Part shown: in pieces, positions 1 through 8,449 of the stretch
How the letters are laid out: every line of letters begins with the position of its first letter
Position numbering within the stretch: position 1 is the stretch's first letter
DNA from: Fibrobacter sp. UBA4223
GTDB taxonomy: Bacteria; Fibrobacterota; Fibrobacteria; Fibrobacterales; Fibrobacteraceae
Assembly (NCBI GenBank): GCA_002382975.1
Contig: DFTB01000014.1
Coordinates: forward strand, 1-64,000
DNA: 64,000 nt
Direction of reading: 5' to 3'
The notes under the pieces: generated by a model
Databases searched by the model: none
What the model saw: only the letters and a program-made list of their open reading frames with translations
Told to the model about the DNA's origin: nothing
Position numbers and translations under genes: made by a program

Positions 1-1952
1 TCGGCTTCCATCTTCTGGAAGGACTCCGGCTCCAGGAAGGTTCCCGAAATCACGGGAGACATACGGTCGTGCATGGTGCAATCGTAGGTTTCCATCTTGG
101 TGGTGCCGTCCGCCTGGACCACGGGCTTTGTGACCTTGGCAAAGCCGTACTTGAGGCTATCCACGTCGATTCCCGCGGTATCCACATAGGTGAGCATCCG
201 CTGCACGTCGAACTTGGTGGTATCCACCGTAATGGAAAGCATCAAGCCGTCCTTGGAAAGCTTCACGAAGTTGGTGTCCGTCAGGTCGGGCTTGATTTCC
301 AGCACGTTGCCCTGGTTATCCATCCAGTACAGCACCACTTCCATATCTTCCAGGTCCTTCTTGGAAATGAGTTCCTTGAAGGCCACCGTGGCACTGTCCA
401 TACGACCGTCACCGTTTTTGTCGTAGAAGCCGTTCCGCTCGTCATCCACGTAGTTCTTGCCCGAATTGGTAATCTTCACGGGGTTGTTCTTGCCCGTCTT
501 GTTGCCGTCGGCAGCCTTGATAAGCCCGTCGGGGCACTTGTCCTTGGCGCAAGAGGTGGCCAGTTCCAACTCGCCTCCCACCTGGACGGAATTCTTGGGC
601 ACCTTGAACTTCCAAATGCGGTCGTTTCCATCGACGCCTTTCTCTACCGCCGTCATGGACAGGGGGATCCCATCCAGGAGGAAACCGCTACCCGAGGTCC
701 AAGACGTATCCAGAGGTTTGTTGAAGCTGAGAATCACATAATCATAGTCACCGTCACCCGGTTCAAGGGTTGCCGTCTGGATAACCGGGCCAATGCGGTC
801 CTGAATAGCGGTAGAAAGGTTTCCGCTGGCACCAGACACCGTAGACGAGGCATCCACCTTAAGGTTCCCCTGGCCCTCTCCATCAGGAATCGTAGTCTTT
901 ACGCCGGTGAGCTCGGCCAGGTGACCGTCCAGGGTAAAGTCCCCGCTGAAATCCGTGTAGTCACCGCCCGTGGGCCAGTTATACTGGAAATTCTCCAGAG
1001 AAACCCCGTTCATCTGGCCATTAAAGTAGGCCGCAATGCTATCGCCCACACCGTCGCCGTCGGTATCGTAAATGAAGGCGCTGTCCAGGGAGGGCAGTCC
1101 GTAATTCACAAACTGCAGGTTGCCGGGGAACTCTTCCTTGGCGCGGAAAACCGTGCTATCTGGCTTCGGGTTGTAGATAGAAGATTCCAGGGTAAAATTC
1201 ACATCGGAAATAGCCTTGTCCGACGTCACCAGGAAAGATGACCTGGACTCGGAAAGCTGACCTATGTAGTATTTCGTCCCATTGATCGTCCCATGGCCCA
1301 TAGGCGTTTTTGCCGGCGTCAAGAACTTTAGGTCTTCGTGCTTTGAGGAAAGGAAGTATTGCAAATCCTTGGCAAGAGTATCCAGCTTGCCTTTCGAGGG
1401 GCCAAGGGGTATTACCGACTGAACATAGACCGGCAGCGTATCACCCACGTTCAGCTGGATGTTCGAAATATCGGAGATGACCTCCTTGCAGTCGGCATCT
1501 TCGCAGAATTGGAACTCCGGCACGTAGAAGTTGTAGACATAGATGACGTTGACATCCTGCATGGATGAGTTGACGGAAACCCCTAGAGGGGCGTTGGAAA
1601 CGGTCCAATGCCCCGTTACACCGGTGACCACGTAGCCATTATTGTCAGAAGTGAACATCTGGCCGTTGGCGACGACATCACTTCCCACCGTAAACACAAT
1701 GGTATCGGATCCCGCATTGGGGGCATAAACGTACAAGGGCGCATTTTTAAGGCGATTCCCGCTTTTTGGAGGATCTTCTACATAGAGCCCTATCATCTGT
1801 CCCACATCCAGGGGCAGGTAAACGCAGCGGGAATCCGGCTTAGCATCGTTAATGCAGTCTCCACTATAGTTCACGCCGGCAAAACCCCATGCCGCCATCA
1901 GCAGCAGGGTGCTTACAAATAGGAACAACCCATTTTGTCGTTTTGCCAACAT
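1..1952 (-). CDS. Secreted/cell-surface protein, partial (C-terminus beyond left edge)
   Basis: The reading frame is open from an ATG at 1952 down to base 1, giving about 650 visible codons and no stop. The first residues (MLAKRQNGLFLFVSTLLLMA, ending near AWGFA) form a Sec signal peptide, so the product is exported. A GAGCGAGG Shine-Dalgarno lies just upstream of the ATG. Two EF-hand-like Asp-rich loops are visible, DTDGDGVGD near residue 296 and DKNGDGRMD near residue 511. A paired-Cys segment sits near residue 148. The region between the loops looks like beta-rich, Ig-type surface modules. I do not recognise a catalytic domain. A large extracellular or adhesin-like Fibrobacter surface protein is the best description; the function is unknown. 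Confidence 0.8.
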   Translation of the reverse strand, partial: MLAKRQNGLFLFVSTLLLMAAWGFAGVNYSGDCINDAKPDSRCVYLPLDVGQMIGLYVEDPPKSGNRLKNAPLYVYAPNAGSDTIVFTVGSDVVANGQMFTSDNNGYVVTGVTGHWTVSNAPLGVSVNSSMQDVNVIYVYNFYVPEFQFCEDADCKEVISDISNIQLNVGDTLPVYVQSVIPLGPSKGKLDTLAKDLQYFLSSKHEDLKFLTPAKTPMGHGTINGTKYYIGQLSESRSSFLVTSDKAISDVNFTLESSIYNPKPDSTVFRAKEEFPGNLQFVNYGLPSLDSAFIYDTDGDGVGDSIAAYFNGQMNGVSLENFQYNWPTGGDYTDFSGDFTLDGHLAELTGVKTTIPDGEGQGNLKVDASSTVSGASGNLSTAIQDRIGPVIQTATLEPGDGDYDYVILSFNKPLDTSWTSGSGFLLDGIPLSMTAVEKGVDGNDRIWKFKVPKNSVQVGGELELATSCAKDKCPDGLIKAADGNKTGKNNPVKITNSGKNYVDDERNGFYDKNGDGRMDSATVAFKELISKKDLEDMEVVLYWMDNQGNVLEIKPDLTDTNFVKLSKDGLMLSITVDTTKFDVQRMLTYVDTAGIDVDSLKYGFAKVTKPVVQADGTTKMETYDCTMHDRMSPVISGTFLEPESFQKMEA

Positions 1953-2119
1953 ACCATCCTCGCTCTTTTTGCGCAACAACAAACACGCCCAATTACAAGC
2001 CTGGGCACTTACATCTCTAAAAATATGTTTTTTTATGGGCAAGGGTATTTTTTTTGCCAAGGACACAGCCCGATTTGAGGCCTAAATCACACTTTTCTAG
2101 AATCCGAATTCAAGGCGAA

Positions 2120-3256
2120 TTATTCCAAGTTGGAATATAAATCGGCCACTACGGAGTCCATAAAGAGCCAGCCGTCGCCTTCGAGCACAAGGTGCGGCCC
2201 CTGCCGTTTCAAGAAGCCCCGTTCCATCCAGCGGGAAACTGTTTTTTCCGAGAGGCGAACGCCCAGATGTTGCAAGGCGTCCACATCCAGACCATACTTT
2301 GTTCGTAACGAAAGCTGGATAAGTTCCGCCACCTGCTCGTCGTGGCCGATAGGGTCTTTCGACAGCTGGCTTTCCGGGCAGCCCGCCTGTACATAGCGGC
2401 GCCACTCCGGATAACGATCGGGAGCGTGGAACCGGACGCCCTCAAAGAAGGCGTTGGCCGAAGGGCCAAAGGCAAGGTATTCACCCCGGCGCCAGTAGTT
2501 CAGGTTATGGAGACTCTCTTCGCCCGTGCGGGCAAAGTTCGACACCTCGTAACGTTCAAAGCCCCTAGTCTCAAGCAGCTTGACGCCTTCCCGGTACATT
2601 TCGCCGTACAGATCCTCGTCTACCTGGACAAGGCCCTTTTCAAGCCGGTGGCCAAGCCTTGTGCGAGGATCCACCTTGAGGCCATAAAAGCTGATATGCC
2701 CCAGCGGGTACGCCGACAGAGAGTCCAGGTCTTCCAGGAACTGCGACACCGTCTGCCCAGGCAGGTCGAACATCAGGTCTGCCGTCACCCGAAGGCCTGG
2801 CTTAGAAAGGAGACGCTCCAGGGCGGCAAGGCCAGATTCCGGCGAGTGCCTGCGGCCCACCGCCTGCAAAAGCCCAGGCCTAAAGCTCTGGAGCCCAAGA
2901 CTCGCCCGTGTGATGCCGTTTGAGAGCGCCACCGACAGGCGTTCGTCATCGGTAGACTCCGGATTGAACTCCATGGTGGATTCCTTCAGTCGTAAGAGAG
3001 GCACTCCGGCACCGTCCAATATGGAAAAAAGCCGAGCCAGTTTCTCCGGAGACAGGATAGACGGAGTTCCGCCCCCAAGATAGAGGGTTTCCACCTGTTC
3101 TAAGGCTCCTGGATGCCGCTCCGAAAAGGCAGAAATTTCCTGCGAAAGCAGGTCCAGGTACTCCACGTGGAGCCGATCCGGCCCCTGGATAGTGAAAAAA
3201 TCGCAATAATCGCAGATTTTTTCACAAAAGGGGATATGGATATAGAGACCCAGCAT
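2120..3256 (-). CDS. hemW: Radical SAM heme chaperone HemW (coproporphyrinogen III oxidase-like)
   Basis: This 378-aa protein opens with MLGLYIHIPFC and carries the radical-SAM cysteines C11-x3-C15-x2-C18 in CEKICDYC. It also has the SAM-binding GGGTPS motif near residue 60 and the LGLQSF motif of the HemN/HemW family. Length and the very early cluster motif fit HemW rather than HemN, which is longer at the N-terminus. HemW is known as a heme-trafficking protein that binds heme and a 4Fe-4S cluster; many older annotations call it an oxygen-independent coproporphyrinogen oxidase. It stands alone on the minus strand, head to head with the cyclase genes. Family assignment is firm; the exact role is inferred. 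Confidence 0.9.
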   Translation of the reverse strand: MLGLYIHIPFCEKICDYCDFFTIQGPDRLHVEYLDLLSQEISAFSERHPGALEQVETLYLGGGTPSILSPEKLARLFSILDGAGVPLLRLKESTMEFNPESTDDERLSVALSNGITRASLGLQSFRPGLLQAVGRRHSPESGLAALERLLSKPGLRVTADLMFDLPGQTVSQFLEDLDSLSAYPLGHISFYGLKVDPRTRLGHRLEKGLVQVDEDLYGEMYREGVKLLETRGFERYEVSNFARTGEESLHNLNYWRRGEYLAFGPSANAFFEGVRFHAPDRYPEWRRYVQAGCPESQLSKDPIGHDEQVAELIQLSLRTKYGLDVDALQHLGVRLSEKTVSRWMERGFLKRQGPHLVLEGDGWLFMDSVVADLYSNLE

Positions 3257-3313
3257 TTCTTAAAAATACATTATAGTTGTTGCCCACAGGGGAAAATAAT
3301 GTAAATTAGTTGT

Positions 3314-3372
3314 GAGTGGTGAGTTGTGAGTTATGAGTTATGAGTTATGAGTTATGAGTTGTGAGTGGTGAG
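3314..3372. repeat. Heptanucleotide array, unit GAGTNRT (9 units)
   Basis: Nine GAG-starting units follow each other in exact 7-nt phase (3314, 3321, 3328 ... 3370). The commonest unit is GAGTTAT. Just downstream, at about 3400-3420, the complementary motif ACTCATAACT appears, so the region can fold back. The same unit recurs after two other genes in this window (55039 and 56385). Confidence 0.85.
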
Positions 3373-3442
3373 GTTCGAGGTGCTTCTTCTATAACTGAAA
3401 ACTCATAACTGATGACTGACTACTATTTCCGAGATTTGATTG

Positions 3443-3622
3443 ATGGACAAAGCAACAAAAGACAAAATCAAGAACTTTTTGAAGAAACGGGCGCCCCTGT
3501 GGGTGTTCCTGACCCTTGCAACCATCATTTTCTTCTTGTCCTCCACCCTCTTGATGGGTGAATCCTACAAGGATATCATCCTCATCGCCATGATCTGGGC
3601 GCTTCCCCTCTTTATCCACTAG
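3443..3622 (+). CDS. Small membrane protein of unknown function
   Basis: A 59-codon frame starting MDKATKDKIKNFLKK has a basic, amphipathic N-terminus followed by two hydrophobic segments (about residues 18-35 and 42-57). It probably spans the membrane twice or lies as a hairpin. It ends four bases before the nucleotide cyclase start, so the two are probably co-transcribed and perhaps translationally coupled. A TTG three bases upstream of the ATG is an alternative start. No clear Shine-Dalgarno is seen. I recognise no family; it may be a partner of the membrane cyclase, which is inference from spacing only. Confidence 0.55.
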   Translation: MDKATKDKIKNFLKKRAPLWVFLTLATIIFFLSSTLLMGESYKDIILIAMIWALPLFIH

Positions 3623-3626
3623 ACCT

Positions 3627-4706
3627 ATGGCTATTACCCGACAGACACAGCGAAAGTTCAGAGCCGTATGTTTTTACGTGCTCTGCTGGATGGGTGTAGC
3701 CATCGGCATTTCTATGCTGGAGATGTATCGTGACCAGGGTGACTTGTCCATAGAGCCACTCCTGCTCATGCTGCAGTTCTCCCTGTTCATGGGACTTTCC
3801 CATGGGATATACGATGTTATTATCCTGAAAGACGAGCGGGATTGCAGGCCCGTGTGGAAGGCCCTGCTGGTACGGACCTTCTACTTTATCGCCGCCATAC
3901 ACGCAAGCATTATCTTGTGCATACTGCTGTTCCAGTCCAATGCCGACGAAGGTCTTGTCAACGAGGTCTCGCTAGCCTCCATCAAAGACAACCTAATGTC
4001 CCACGAGGTGCGGGTCCAGGTTATTTTGTACTTCTTTGCGGCCTACCTCATTACGGCACTGCGCTCCGTACACAAGAAATTCGGTCCACGGGTCTTCTGG
4101 AATACCTTCCTCGGCAAGTCCCAAGAACCCAAGGAAGAAGATCGGGTTTTCATGTTCATCGACCTCAGGCACTCCACCTCACTGGCCGAAGAACTGGGCC
4201 ACGTGAAGTACAGCAGCTTTTTAAAGGACTACTACAGCCTGCTTTCTAACTGTTGCGAAGAAAACAGGGGCGAAATCTACCAGATTGCAGGGGACGGGGC
4301 CTTTTTGACCTGGAAAATGTCCGCCTGCCGCAAAAAGGCCCGGCCGGTGGACTGTTTTTACGATTTTTCGGAATGTATCGCCGGGAAAAGCGCCAAATTC
4401 ATAAAAAAATTCGGGGTAACGCCCCAGTTCAAGGCCGGAATCCACTGCGGGAAGGTCATTTCTACGGAGGTGGGCAATTTCGGGAGCGAAATGGCCTACC
4501 ACGGGGACGTGCTGAACACTACCGCCAGGATCCAGGGGCTCTGCACCAAGCTGGGGCAGGAATTCCTGATTTCGGAGGAATACTTCCAGGAACTGCCCAA
4601 GCCTATCCCCCACGGCTATATCGCCAAAAAAGAGGGAATCTTCGAATTGAGGGGAAAAAAGCACGAAATTTTGATTTTTTCCCTGCAAAAGCCCTTGACA
4701 ATCTAA
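3627..4706 (+). CDS. Membrane-anchored class III adenylate/guanylate cyclase
   Basis: This 359-aa protein has four predicted membrane segments (about residues 15-31, 44-66, 78-101 and 129-145) and then a class III cyclase catalytic domain from about 172 to the end. The two metal-binding aspartates are visible as D179 in MFIDLRHST and D223 in IAGDGAFL; the HCGKVI strand follows. Known family members make cAMP or cGMP from ATP or GTP at the inner membrane. The substrate cannot be fixed from sequence, because the base-specifying residues are ambiguous to me. It follows the small membrane protein by four bases and precedes tRNA-Gly. No HAMP or sensory domain is present, so signal input probably comes through the four-helix membrane part. 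Confidence 0.85.
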   Translation: MAITRQTQRKFRAVCFYVLCWMGVAIGISMLEMYRDQGDLSIEPLLLMLQFSLFMGLSHGIYDVIILKDERDCRPVWKALLVRTFYFIAAIHASIILCILLFQSNADEGLVNEVSLASIKDNLMSHEVRVQVILYFFAAYLITALRSVHKKFGPRVFWNTFLGKSQEPKEEDRVFMFIDLRHSTSLAEELGHVKYSSFLKDYYSLLSNCCEENRGEIYQIAGDGAFLTWKMSACRKKARPVDCFYDFSECIAGKSAKFIKKFGVTPQFKAGIHCGKVISTEVGNFGSEMAYHGDVLNTTARIQGLCTKLGQEFLISEEYFQELPKPIPHGYIAKKEGIFELRGKKHEILIFSLQKPLTI

Positions 4707-4735
4707 AATCCTTAAGCTATAATTGGTCTCACCCC

Positions 4736-4808
<73 letters not shown>

Positions 4809-4810
4809 CG

Positions 4811-5032
4811 AAAAAAGAAAAACCACCCATTTGGGTGGTTTTCTTTTTTTATGCGTCGGGATAAAAAGGGACTCGGAGCCGAGAAGAGGGTGCGACTGAA
4901 ATTTTTCACATGAGAACGAAGTGAACATGACTGAAAAATTTCAGCACTTGAGGCGCAAGCCTCAAGCCCGTAGGGCGAAGCATCGGCTCGCGCAGCGAGT
5001 GACCGATGCTGAGTATTCCCTTTTCCCGCTCG
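4811..5032 (+). repeat. Structured element A ending in a copy of the tRNA-Gly 3' end
   Basis: After the tRNA terminator comes GAGGGTGCG (from 4886), then three strong hairpins: 4896-4944 (CTGAAATTTTTC with GAAAAATTTCAG), 4947-4966 (CTTGAGGC with GCCTCAAG) and 4980-5009 (GCATCGG with CCGATGC, nested CTCGC/GCGAG). A conserved linker CCCGTAGGG (4967-4975) separates hairpins 2 and 3. The element ends with CCCTTTTCCCGCTCG (5018-5032), identical to the tRNA T-stem 3' strand plus acceptor 3' strand at 4796-4810. It also begins with an inverted copy of the T arm (AGGGACTCGGA). No protein reading frame fits. A second element of the same design follows. Confidence 0.7.
4818..4850 (+). terminator. Rho-independent terminator of tRNA-Gly
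   Basis: AAAACCACCCA pairs with TGGGTGGTTTT across a very short loop and is followed by a T-rich tail. It lies ten bases past the tRNA 3' end. Confidence 0.9.
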
Positions 5033-5073
5033 AATACAAAAACGCCCAGCTTTTTGCTGGGCTTTTTTGTATT
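5033..5073 (+). terminator. Terminator after element A
   Basis: AATACAAAAA and TTTTTTGTATT flank a GCCCAGC/GCTGGGC stem (5044-5062) followed by six Ts. It sits right behind the first copied tRNA 3' end, just as the first terminator sits behind the real tRNA. Confidence 0.85.
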
Positions 5074-5264
5074 CGGTTGAGAAGTTGGGTCGGACCCGAG
5101 ACCCCTTGGGGGAGAGGGTGCGGCATAAAGCGACGTGCACGAAGTGCATACGATAGTCGCTTTATGAGCTTAATGTGAGTTCACGAACATTAAGCCCGTA
5201 GGGTTAGACCGCAACCTTGCGCAAGCAAGGCGTATTGCGGGCTAACATTCCCTTTTCCCGCTTA
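5074..5264 (+). repeat. Structured element B ending in a second tRNA-Gly 3' end copy
   Basis: The order of parts is the same as in element A: GAGGGTGCG (5114-5122), hairpin 5124-5166 (CATAAAGCGAC with GTCGCTTTATG), hairpin 5168-5195 (GCTTAATGT with ACATTAAGC), linker CCCGTAGGG (5195-5203), hairpin 5209-5240 (CCGCAA with TTGCGG, nested CCTTGC/GCAAGG), then CCCTTTTCCCGCT at 5250-5262. The stems have entirely different sequences from those of element A, while linkers and ends are identical. That pattern points to selection on RNA or DNA structure rather than recent duplication alone. Confidence 0.7.
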
Positions 5265-5344
5265 TGTTTTCATCGGCTCTTTTTCCACACAAAACATTAA
5301 AATTTATTTCACTAAATTTTAAGAAATAATACTAGTTTTCGCCA

Positions 5345-5370
5345 ATTTTTCATTATATTTAATGAAAAAT
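5345..5370. promoter_or_regulatory. Candidate HipB operator
   Basis: ATTTTTCATTA and TAATGAAAAAT form a perfect 11-bp inverted repeat around a 4-bp centre, immediately upstream of the hipBA promoter. HipB-type antitoxins are known to repress their own operon from such palindromes; that this one is bound by HipB is inference. Confidence 0.5.
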
Positions 5371-5372
5371 AT

Positions 5373-5401
5373 TTGCACATTTTTAAGAATTTTATTATAT
5401 T
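5373..5401 (+). promoter_or_regulatory. hipBA promoter
   Basis: TTGCAC (5373-5378), a 17-bp spacer and TATATT (5396-5401) match the vegetative sigma consensus well. An AGGAGG Shine-Dalgarno follows before the hipB ATG at 5426. Confidence 0.6.
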
Positions 5402-5425
5402 TAAAATAAGATAATAGGAGGAGCT

Positions 5426-5836
5426 ATGGCCATGTACTCTGCACAGACCGACGAATCCGCACTTGCCCTGCTCGGCAAGCGTATGGCGGCATTCCGTGTC
5501 AGGAACAATTGGACTCAAGCAAAGCTTGCCCAAATGGCCGGAGTCAGCAAGGGAACGGTAGAGCGAATCGAACGTGGTGATTCCGTACAGATCCTGAACC
5601 TGGTCAAGGTGCTGCGGGCCTGCGACATGCTGGATACCTTCCTGGGCATTTTCCCAGACGATTCTCCCTCGCCCATGCAAATCCTGCAAATGGGGAAAAT
5701 CAAACCCCGGCAGCGGGCGGGCTCCCCCCACAAGAAAAATTCTGGCGCCAACGTCATCTTCGACACCATCGCCAATTATTCCGCAACACCAAATTCCGGT
5801 AAAAAGAAGCCCTGGGTCTGGGAAGAAGACAAGTAA
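5426..5836 (+). CDS. hipB: HipB-like XRE-family antitoxin
   Basis: This 136-aa protein has an XRE helix-turn-helix in its N-terminal half (about residues 15-70), with QAKLAQMAGVSKGTVERIERG as the recognition region. The remainder is basic, low-complexity and probably flexible. It lies ten bases upstream of hipA in the same direction, the usual antitoxin-first order. An AGGAGG motif precedes the ATG. The expected role is to bind and neutralise HipA and to repress the operon through the palindrome at 5345-5370. It is longer than the E. coli HipB (about 88 aa); the C-terminal extension of about 60 residues is not recognised. Confidence 0.85.
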   Translation: MAMYSAQTDESALALLGKRMAAFRVRNNWTQAKLAQMAGVSKGTVERIERGDSVQILNLVKVLRACDMLDTFLGIFPDDSPSPMQILQMGKIKPRQRAGSPHKKNSGANVIFDTIANYSATPNSGKKKPWVWEEDK

Positions 5837-5845
5837 CGGTACAAG

Positions 5846-7138
5846 ATGATTGCAGTACAGGTAAAACTCTGGGGAACGACCATCGGAGCGATTTCCATGC
5901 TGGAAGGCGACTCCGTCGCCCGTTTCGAATACGCCGACCACTTTATCGGAGCAGGAATCGAACCCTCGCCCCTTGTGATGCCCGTATCCAGGCGAATCTA
6001 CAGTTTTCCGCAGCTGTCAAGGACATTCCACGGATTGCCCGGACTCTTTGCCGACAGCCTCCCTGACAAGTTCGGCAACAAGGTCATAGACTCCTGGCTG
6101 CTGCGGCAGGGGCGCACTCCCGAAAGTTTTACCGCCCTTGAACGCCTGTGCTATACAGGGAATCGTGGCATGGGAGCGCTGGAATTTTCGCCCCTACAGG
6201 GGCCCGATTCCCGCACAGACGATTCCATTGACGTAGAAAGCCTGCGGGCTTTTGCCGCCGAAATTCTGAACCGGCGCAAGCGCTTTTCTACAAAGAGACT
6301 CAGCAAAAAGAACAACCGATCCTTCGAGGAAATTCTCAAGGTCGGAACTTCTGCGGGGGGCGCCCGGGCAAAAATCCTGGTGGCCTACAACGAAACCACC
6401 GGCGAAATGCGCTCCGGGCAGGTGGAGGCCGAACCGGATTTTGGATACTGGCTGTTGAAACTCGATGACGTGGAGCATAACGGCGACAAGGAAAACGCAG
6501 ACCTGTTCGGTTACGGCGCCATAGAATACACCTACTCGCAAATGGTGAAACTTGCAGGCATCCACATGACAGAATGCAGGCTCTACGAAAGTGCCGGACA
6601 CCGGCACTTTATGACACGCCGGTTCGACAGGCTGGCCGGCGGAAAAAAACTGCATTACCAGTCCCTTTGCGGCCTTGCCCACTACGACTTCAACATGCCG
6701 GGGGCCTACAGCTACGAGCAGGCACTAGACGTTATCAAGCGGCTAGGCCTGGGCTACGACGCCCTAGAAGAAATGTACCGCCGGGCAGTTTTCAACATCT
6801 GCGCCCGCAACCAAGACGATCACGCCAAGAACATCGGGTTCCTGATGGACAAGCAGGGAACATGGGCCCTCGCCCCAGCATTCGACATGACCTATGCCTA
6901 CAACCCGCAGGGGGCATGGACCGGGTCACACCAGATGACCTTCAACGGCAAGCGTGACGGCTTTACACTAGACGATTTCAAGGCCATAGCAAAATTCGCA
7001 GGGCTCAGGCAGGGCCGCTACAAAAAGATTCTACACGAAGTCGAAGATGCCGTTCGCCAGTGGCCAAGACTTGCCCGCCAAAACGGGGTCCCTGCAGGAA
7101 TCATCAGGGCAATCGCCAGCGTGCATGAAATGCCGTAG
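5846..7138 (+). CDS. hipA: HipA-like serine/threonine kinase toxin
   Basis: The 430-aa length fits the HipA family. Key motifs are present: an N-terminal HipA_N region with GLFADSLPDKFGN (about residues 66-78), the glycine-rich loop GTSAGGARAK (167-176), the catalytic stretch N322-QDDHAKN-329, and the metal-binding APAFDMTY with D347. The kinase core therefore looks intact. In E. coli HipA phosphorylates glutamyl-tRNA synthetase and triggers growth arrest; the target here is unknown. It forms a two-gene operon with hipB, next to a tRNA with duplicated 3' ends, a common setting for mobile or accessory genes. Confidence 0.9.
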   Translation: MIAVQVKLWGTTIGAISMLEGDSVARFEYADHFIGAGIEPSPLVMPVSRRIYSFPQLSRTFHGLPGLFADSLPDKFGNKVIDSWLLRQGRTPESFTALERLCYTGNRGMGALEFSPLQGPDSRTDDSIDVESLRAFAAEILNRRKRFSTKRLSKKNNRSFEEILKVGTSAGGARAKILVAYNETTGEMRSGQVEAEPDFGYWLLKLDDVEHNGDKENADLFGYGAIEYTYSQMVKLAGIHMTECRLYESAGHRHFMTRRFDRLAGGKKLHYQSLCGLAHYDFNMPGAYSYEQALDVIKRLGLGYDALEEMYRRAVFNICARNQDDHAKNIGFLMDKQGTWALAPAFDMTYAYNPQGAWTGSHQMTFNGKRDGFTLDDFKAIAKFAGLRQGRYKKILHEVEDAVRQWPRLARQNGVPAGIIRAIASVHEMP

Positions 7139-7225
7139 GCAGAGAAACTCAAAAAAATTTGACGAGTGCTTCAAATTTACATCTATTTATATTTTGTATA
7201 TTGCCACTCATCAAAGAATGACCTA

Positions 7226-7411
7226 TTAACATCCCCGATTGGTTATATTTCTTGTTAGCTGCGTAGAGACCTCCACCCATATTCGTAGTTCCAGATTATA
7301 TTCCCGCGGTATTCCGTTTGAATAGTAATCTATTGATTCCATTTCACTGCCATTATGTTGAAACCGAGACACCAACCTTCCATTTTGACATTGGTTGTAA
7401 AAATGTTTCAA
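7226..7411 (-). CDS. Short hypothetical ORF, possibly the frameshifted tail of the upstream lipoprotein
   Basis: A 61-codon frame begins with TTG overlapping the TGA stop of the lipoprotein gene (TGATTG). No Shine-Dalgarno is seen. The content (tyrosine, asparagine and glycine-rich, FYNQCQNGRLVSRFQ) reads like the end of an extracytoplasmic protein. Either it is translated by coupling, or one frameshift has split an originally longer lipoprotein. No family recognised. Confidence 0.35.
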   Translation of the reverse strand: MKHFYNQCQNGRLVSRFQHNGSEMESIDYYSNGIPREYNLELRIWVEVSTQLTRNITNRGC

Positions 7412-7746
7412 TCATACCGAAGTAAATCAGAATATTCATTTGGATCACAAACAAAGTTCCCATCACTATCAAAACAGTAATCTGGAATTAATTGTGGTGA
7501 ACTTTGATGTTTTATACGACGAGAAGTTCTTTGAGGCCGTTCCTGCCAATAACATTGTTCTGCCGCCACTTTTTGCACCAGTTCATCGTGTGCGGTGCCA
7601 TGGTATCCAGTCCAACCGTACTGAAGTTCGCAATTCCAACGACAACCAATGTATCTTTTCCTGCACTCACCAACACGCCCAAAACCACATCCCGATAAAC
7701 TGAAAAATACCATAACAAGCAACATAACAGCTATAATTTTTCTCAT
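7408..7746 (-). CDS. Small Cys-rich lipoprotein
   Basis: The start at 7746 gives MRKIIAVMLLVMVFFSLSGC, a clean lipoprotein signal with lipobox LSGC. It is preceded by a purine-rich GGAAAGGAAGGG ribosome site; an upstream in-frame ATG would put 12 residues before the signal and is unlikely. The mature part of about 90 residues has several cysteines (CRKRYIGCRWNC, CYW, CFD, CDP) and is probably periplasmic or outer-membrane attached. The C-terminal DSDGNFVCDPNEY resembles Asp-rich ends found in Fibrobacter lipoproteins. Function unknown. Confidence 0.65.
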   Translation of the reverse strand: MRKIIAVMLLVMVFFSLSGCGFGRVGECRKRYIGCRWNCELQYGWTGYHGTAHDELVQKVAAEQCYWQERPQRTSRRIKHQSSPQLIPDYCFDSDGNFVCDPNEYSDLLRYD

Positions 7747-7915
7747 ATTCCCTTCCTTTCCGCAAAAGCGGTTTGTTTGCAAGCAGCAACTTGTTCAACC
7801 ACCAGCATCCAAAGTCCCTTCGGCAAGCTCAGTGACCTTTAACAGCGTGACAGCGCCATTTTTGCGATTCGCACAATTTTTTGGAAATAAAAAAGGTGCG
7901 AAGTCGCAAGGCTTA

Positions 7916-8030
7916 TGTATTGAAGGCTCTGGTAAACCTGTTAGCAATAAGCAACAGACGACCCGCACCATAGGGTGCGAGTATCGCCCTGTTCCCTGCT
8001 AACTTCAAGTTTACCAGACTTTTCAATACA
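7916..8030. repeat. 115-bp element with long imperfect terminal inverted repeats
   Basis: The left arm 7916-7946 (TGTATTGAAGGC...TTAGCA) is the near-exact reverse complement of the right arm 7997-8030. The differences are a few mismatches and a 3-nt gap. A small internal hairpin (CGCACC/GGTGCG) lies in the loop. No transposase and no clear target-site duplication are visible. It could be a MITE or a rod-like non-coding RNA. Confidence 0.6.
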
Positions 8031-8234
8031 GGAACAAGATTCTACTCTAATTCATTATGTCTCCATAAATATAGCACTGATTTTTCGCACCATTCTGGAT
8101 TCATTCATGAATTCGGGCCGCCTGTTGCCATTTTTAACCGCCTTTGGGGCGATTTCTATTTATCAGTAAATCTTGGAATACCTTAAAAACCGCACAAACG
8201 CGTAAAAATAGGTTTACGCTCCCCACCCGCCTTT
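8031..8234. other. Non-coding stretch, nothing recognised
   Basis: Between the inverted-repeat element and the structured repeat I see no convincing gene, terminator or promoter. Confidence 0.5.
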
Positions 8235-8404
8235 GCGTTAGGGATCGTCGCACGAAGTGGCGAGACTTGCGATTTGACACAATCGTTATTCTAGATGGCG
8301 GGTCAAGCCCGCCATGACGACAAATCGCAAGGCTTGACGAGCCGAAGGCGAGCAGAGCCCGACCCCGGCCCATCAACACTGGCGAAAGGGCCGGGGGAAC
8401 GCCC
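8235..8404. repeat. Structured repeat, family GCGTTAGGGAT ... AACGCCC, copy 1
   Basis: The ends GCGTT (8235) and AACGC pair. Inside are CTTGCGATTTG paired with AAATCGCAAG, a REP-like palindrome ATGGCGGG/CCCGCCAT (8295-8315), and a terminal stem CCCCGGCCC/GGGCCGGGG (8363-8396). A second copy at 39637-39775 keeps the fixed segments (GCGTTAGGGAT, GAGACTTGC, GCAAGGCT, AGCCCGACC, GGGGAACGCCC) but has different stem sequences. Confidence 0.7.
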
Positions 8405-8449
8405 AATAAAATTTTTGTATATTCCCAATGTTCACCTGAGGAGGATTGC

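Noticed and set aside
69..1241. 390-codon frame on the plus strand
   Set aside because: It lies opposite the secreted-protein gene, which has a signal peptide, a ribosome site and sensible composition.
4811..5264. Prophage or integrative element at tRNA-Gly
   Set aside because: The copied tRNA ends suggest integration, but each interval is only about 220 bp, with no integrase or genes.
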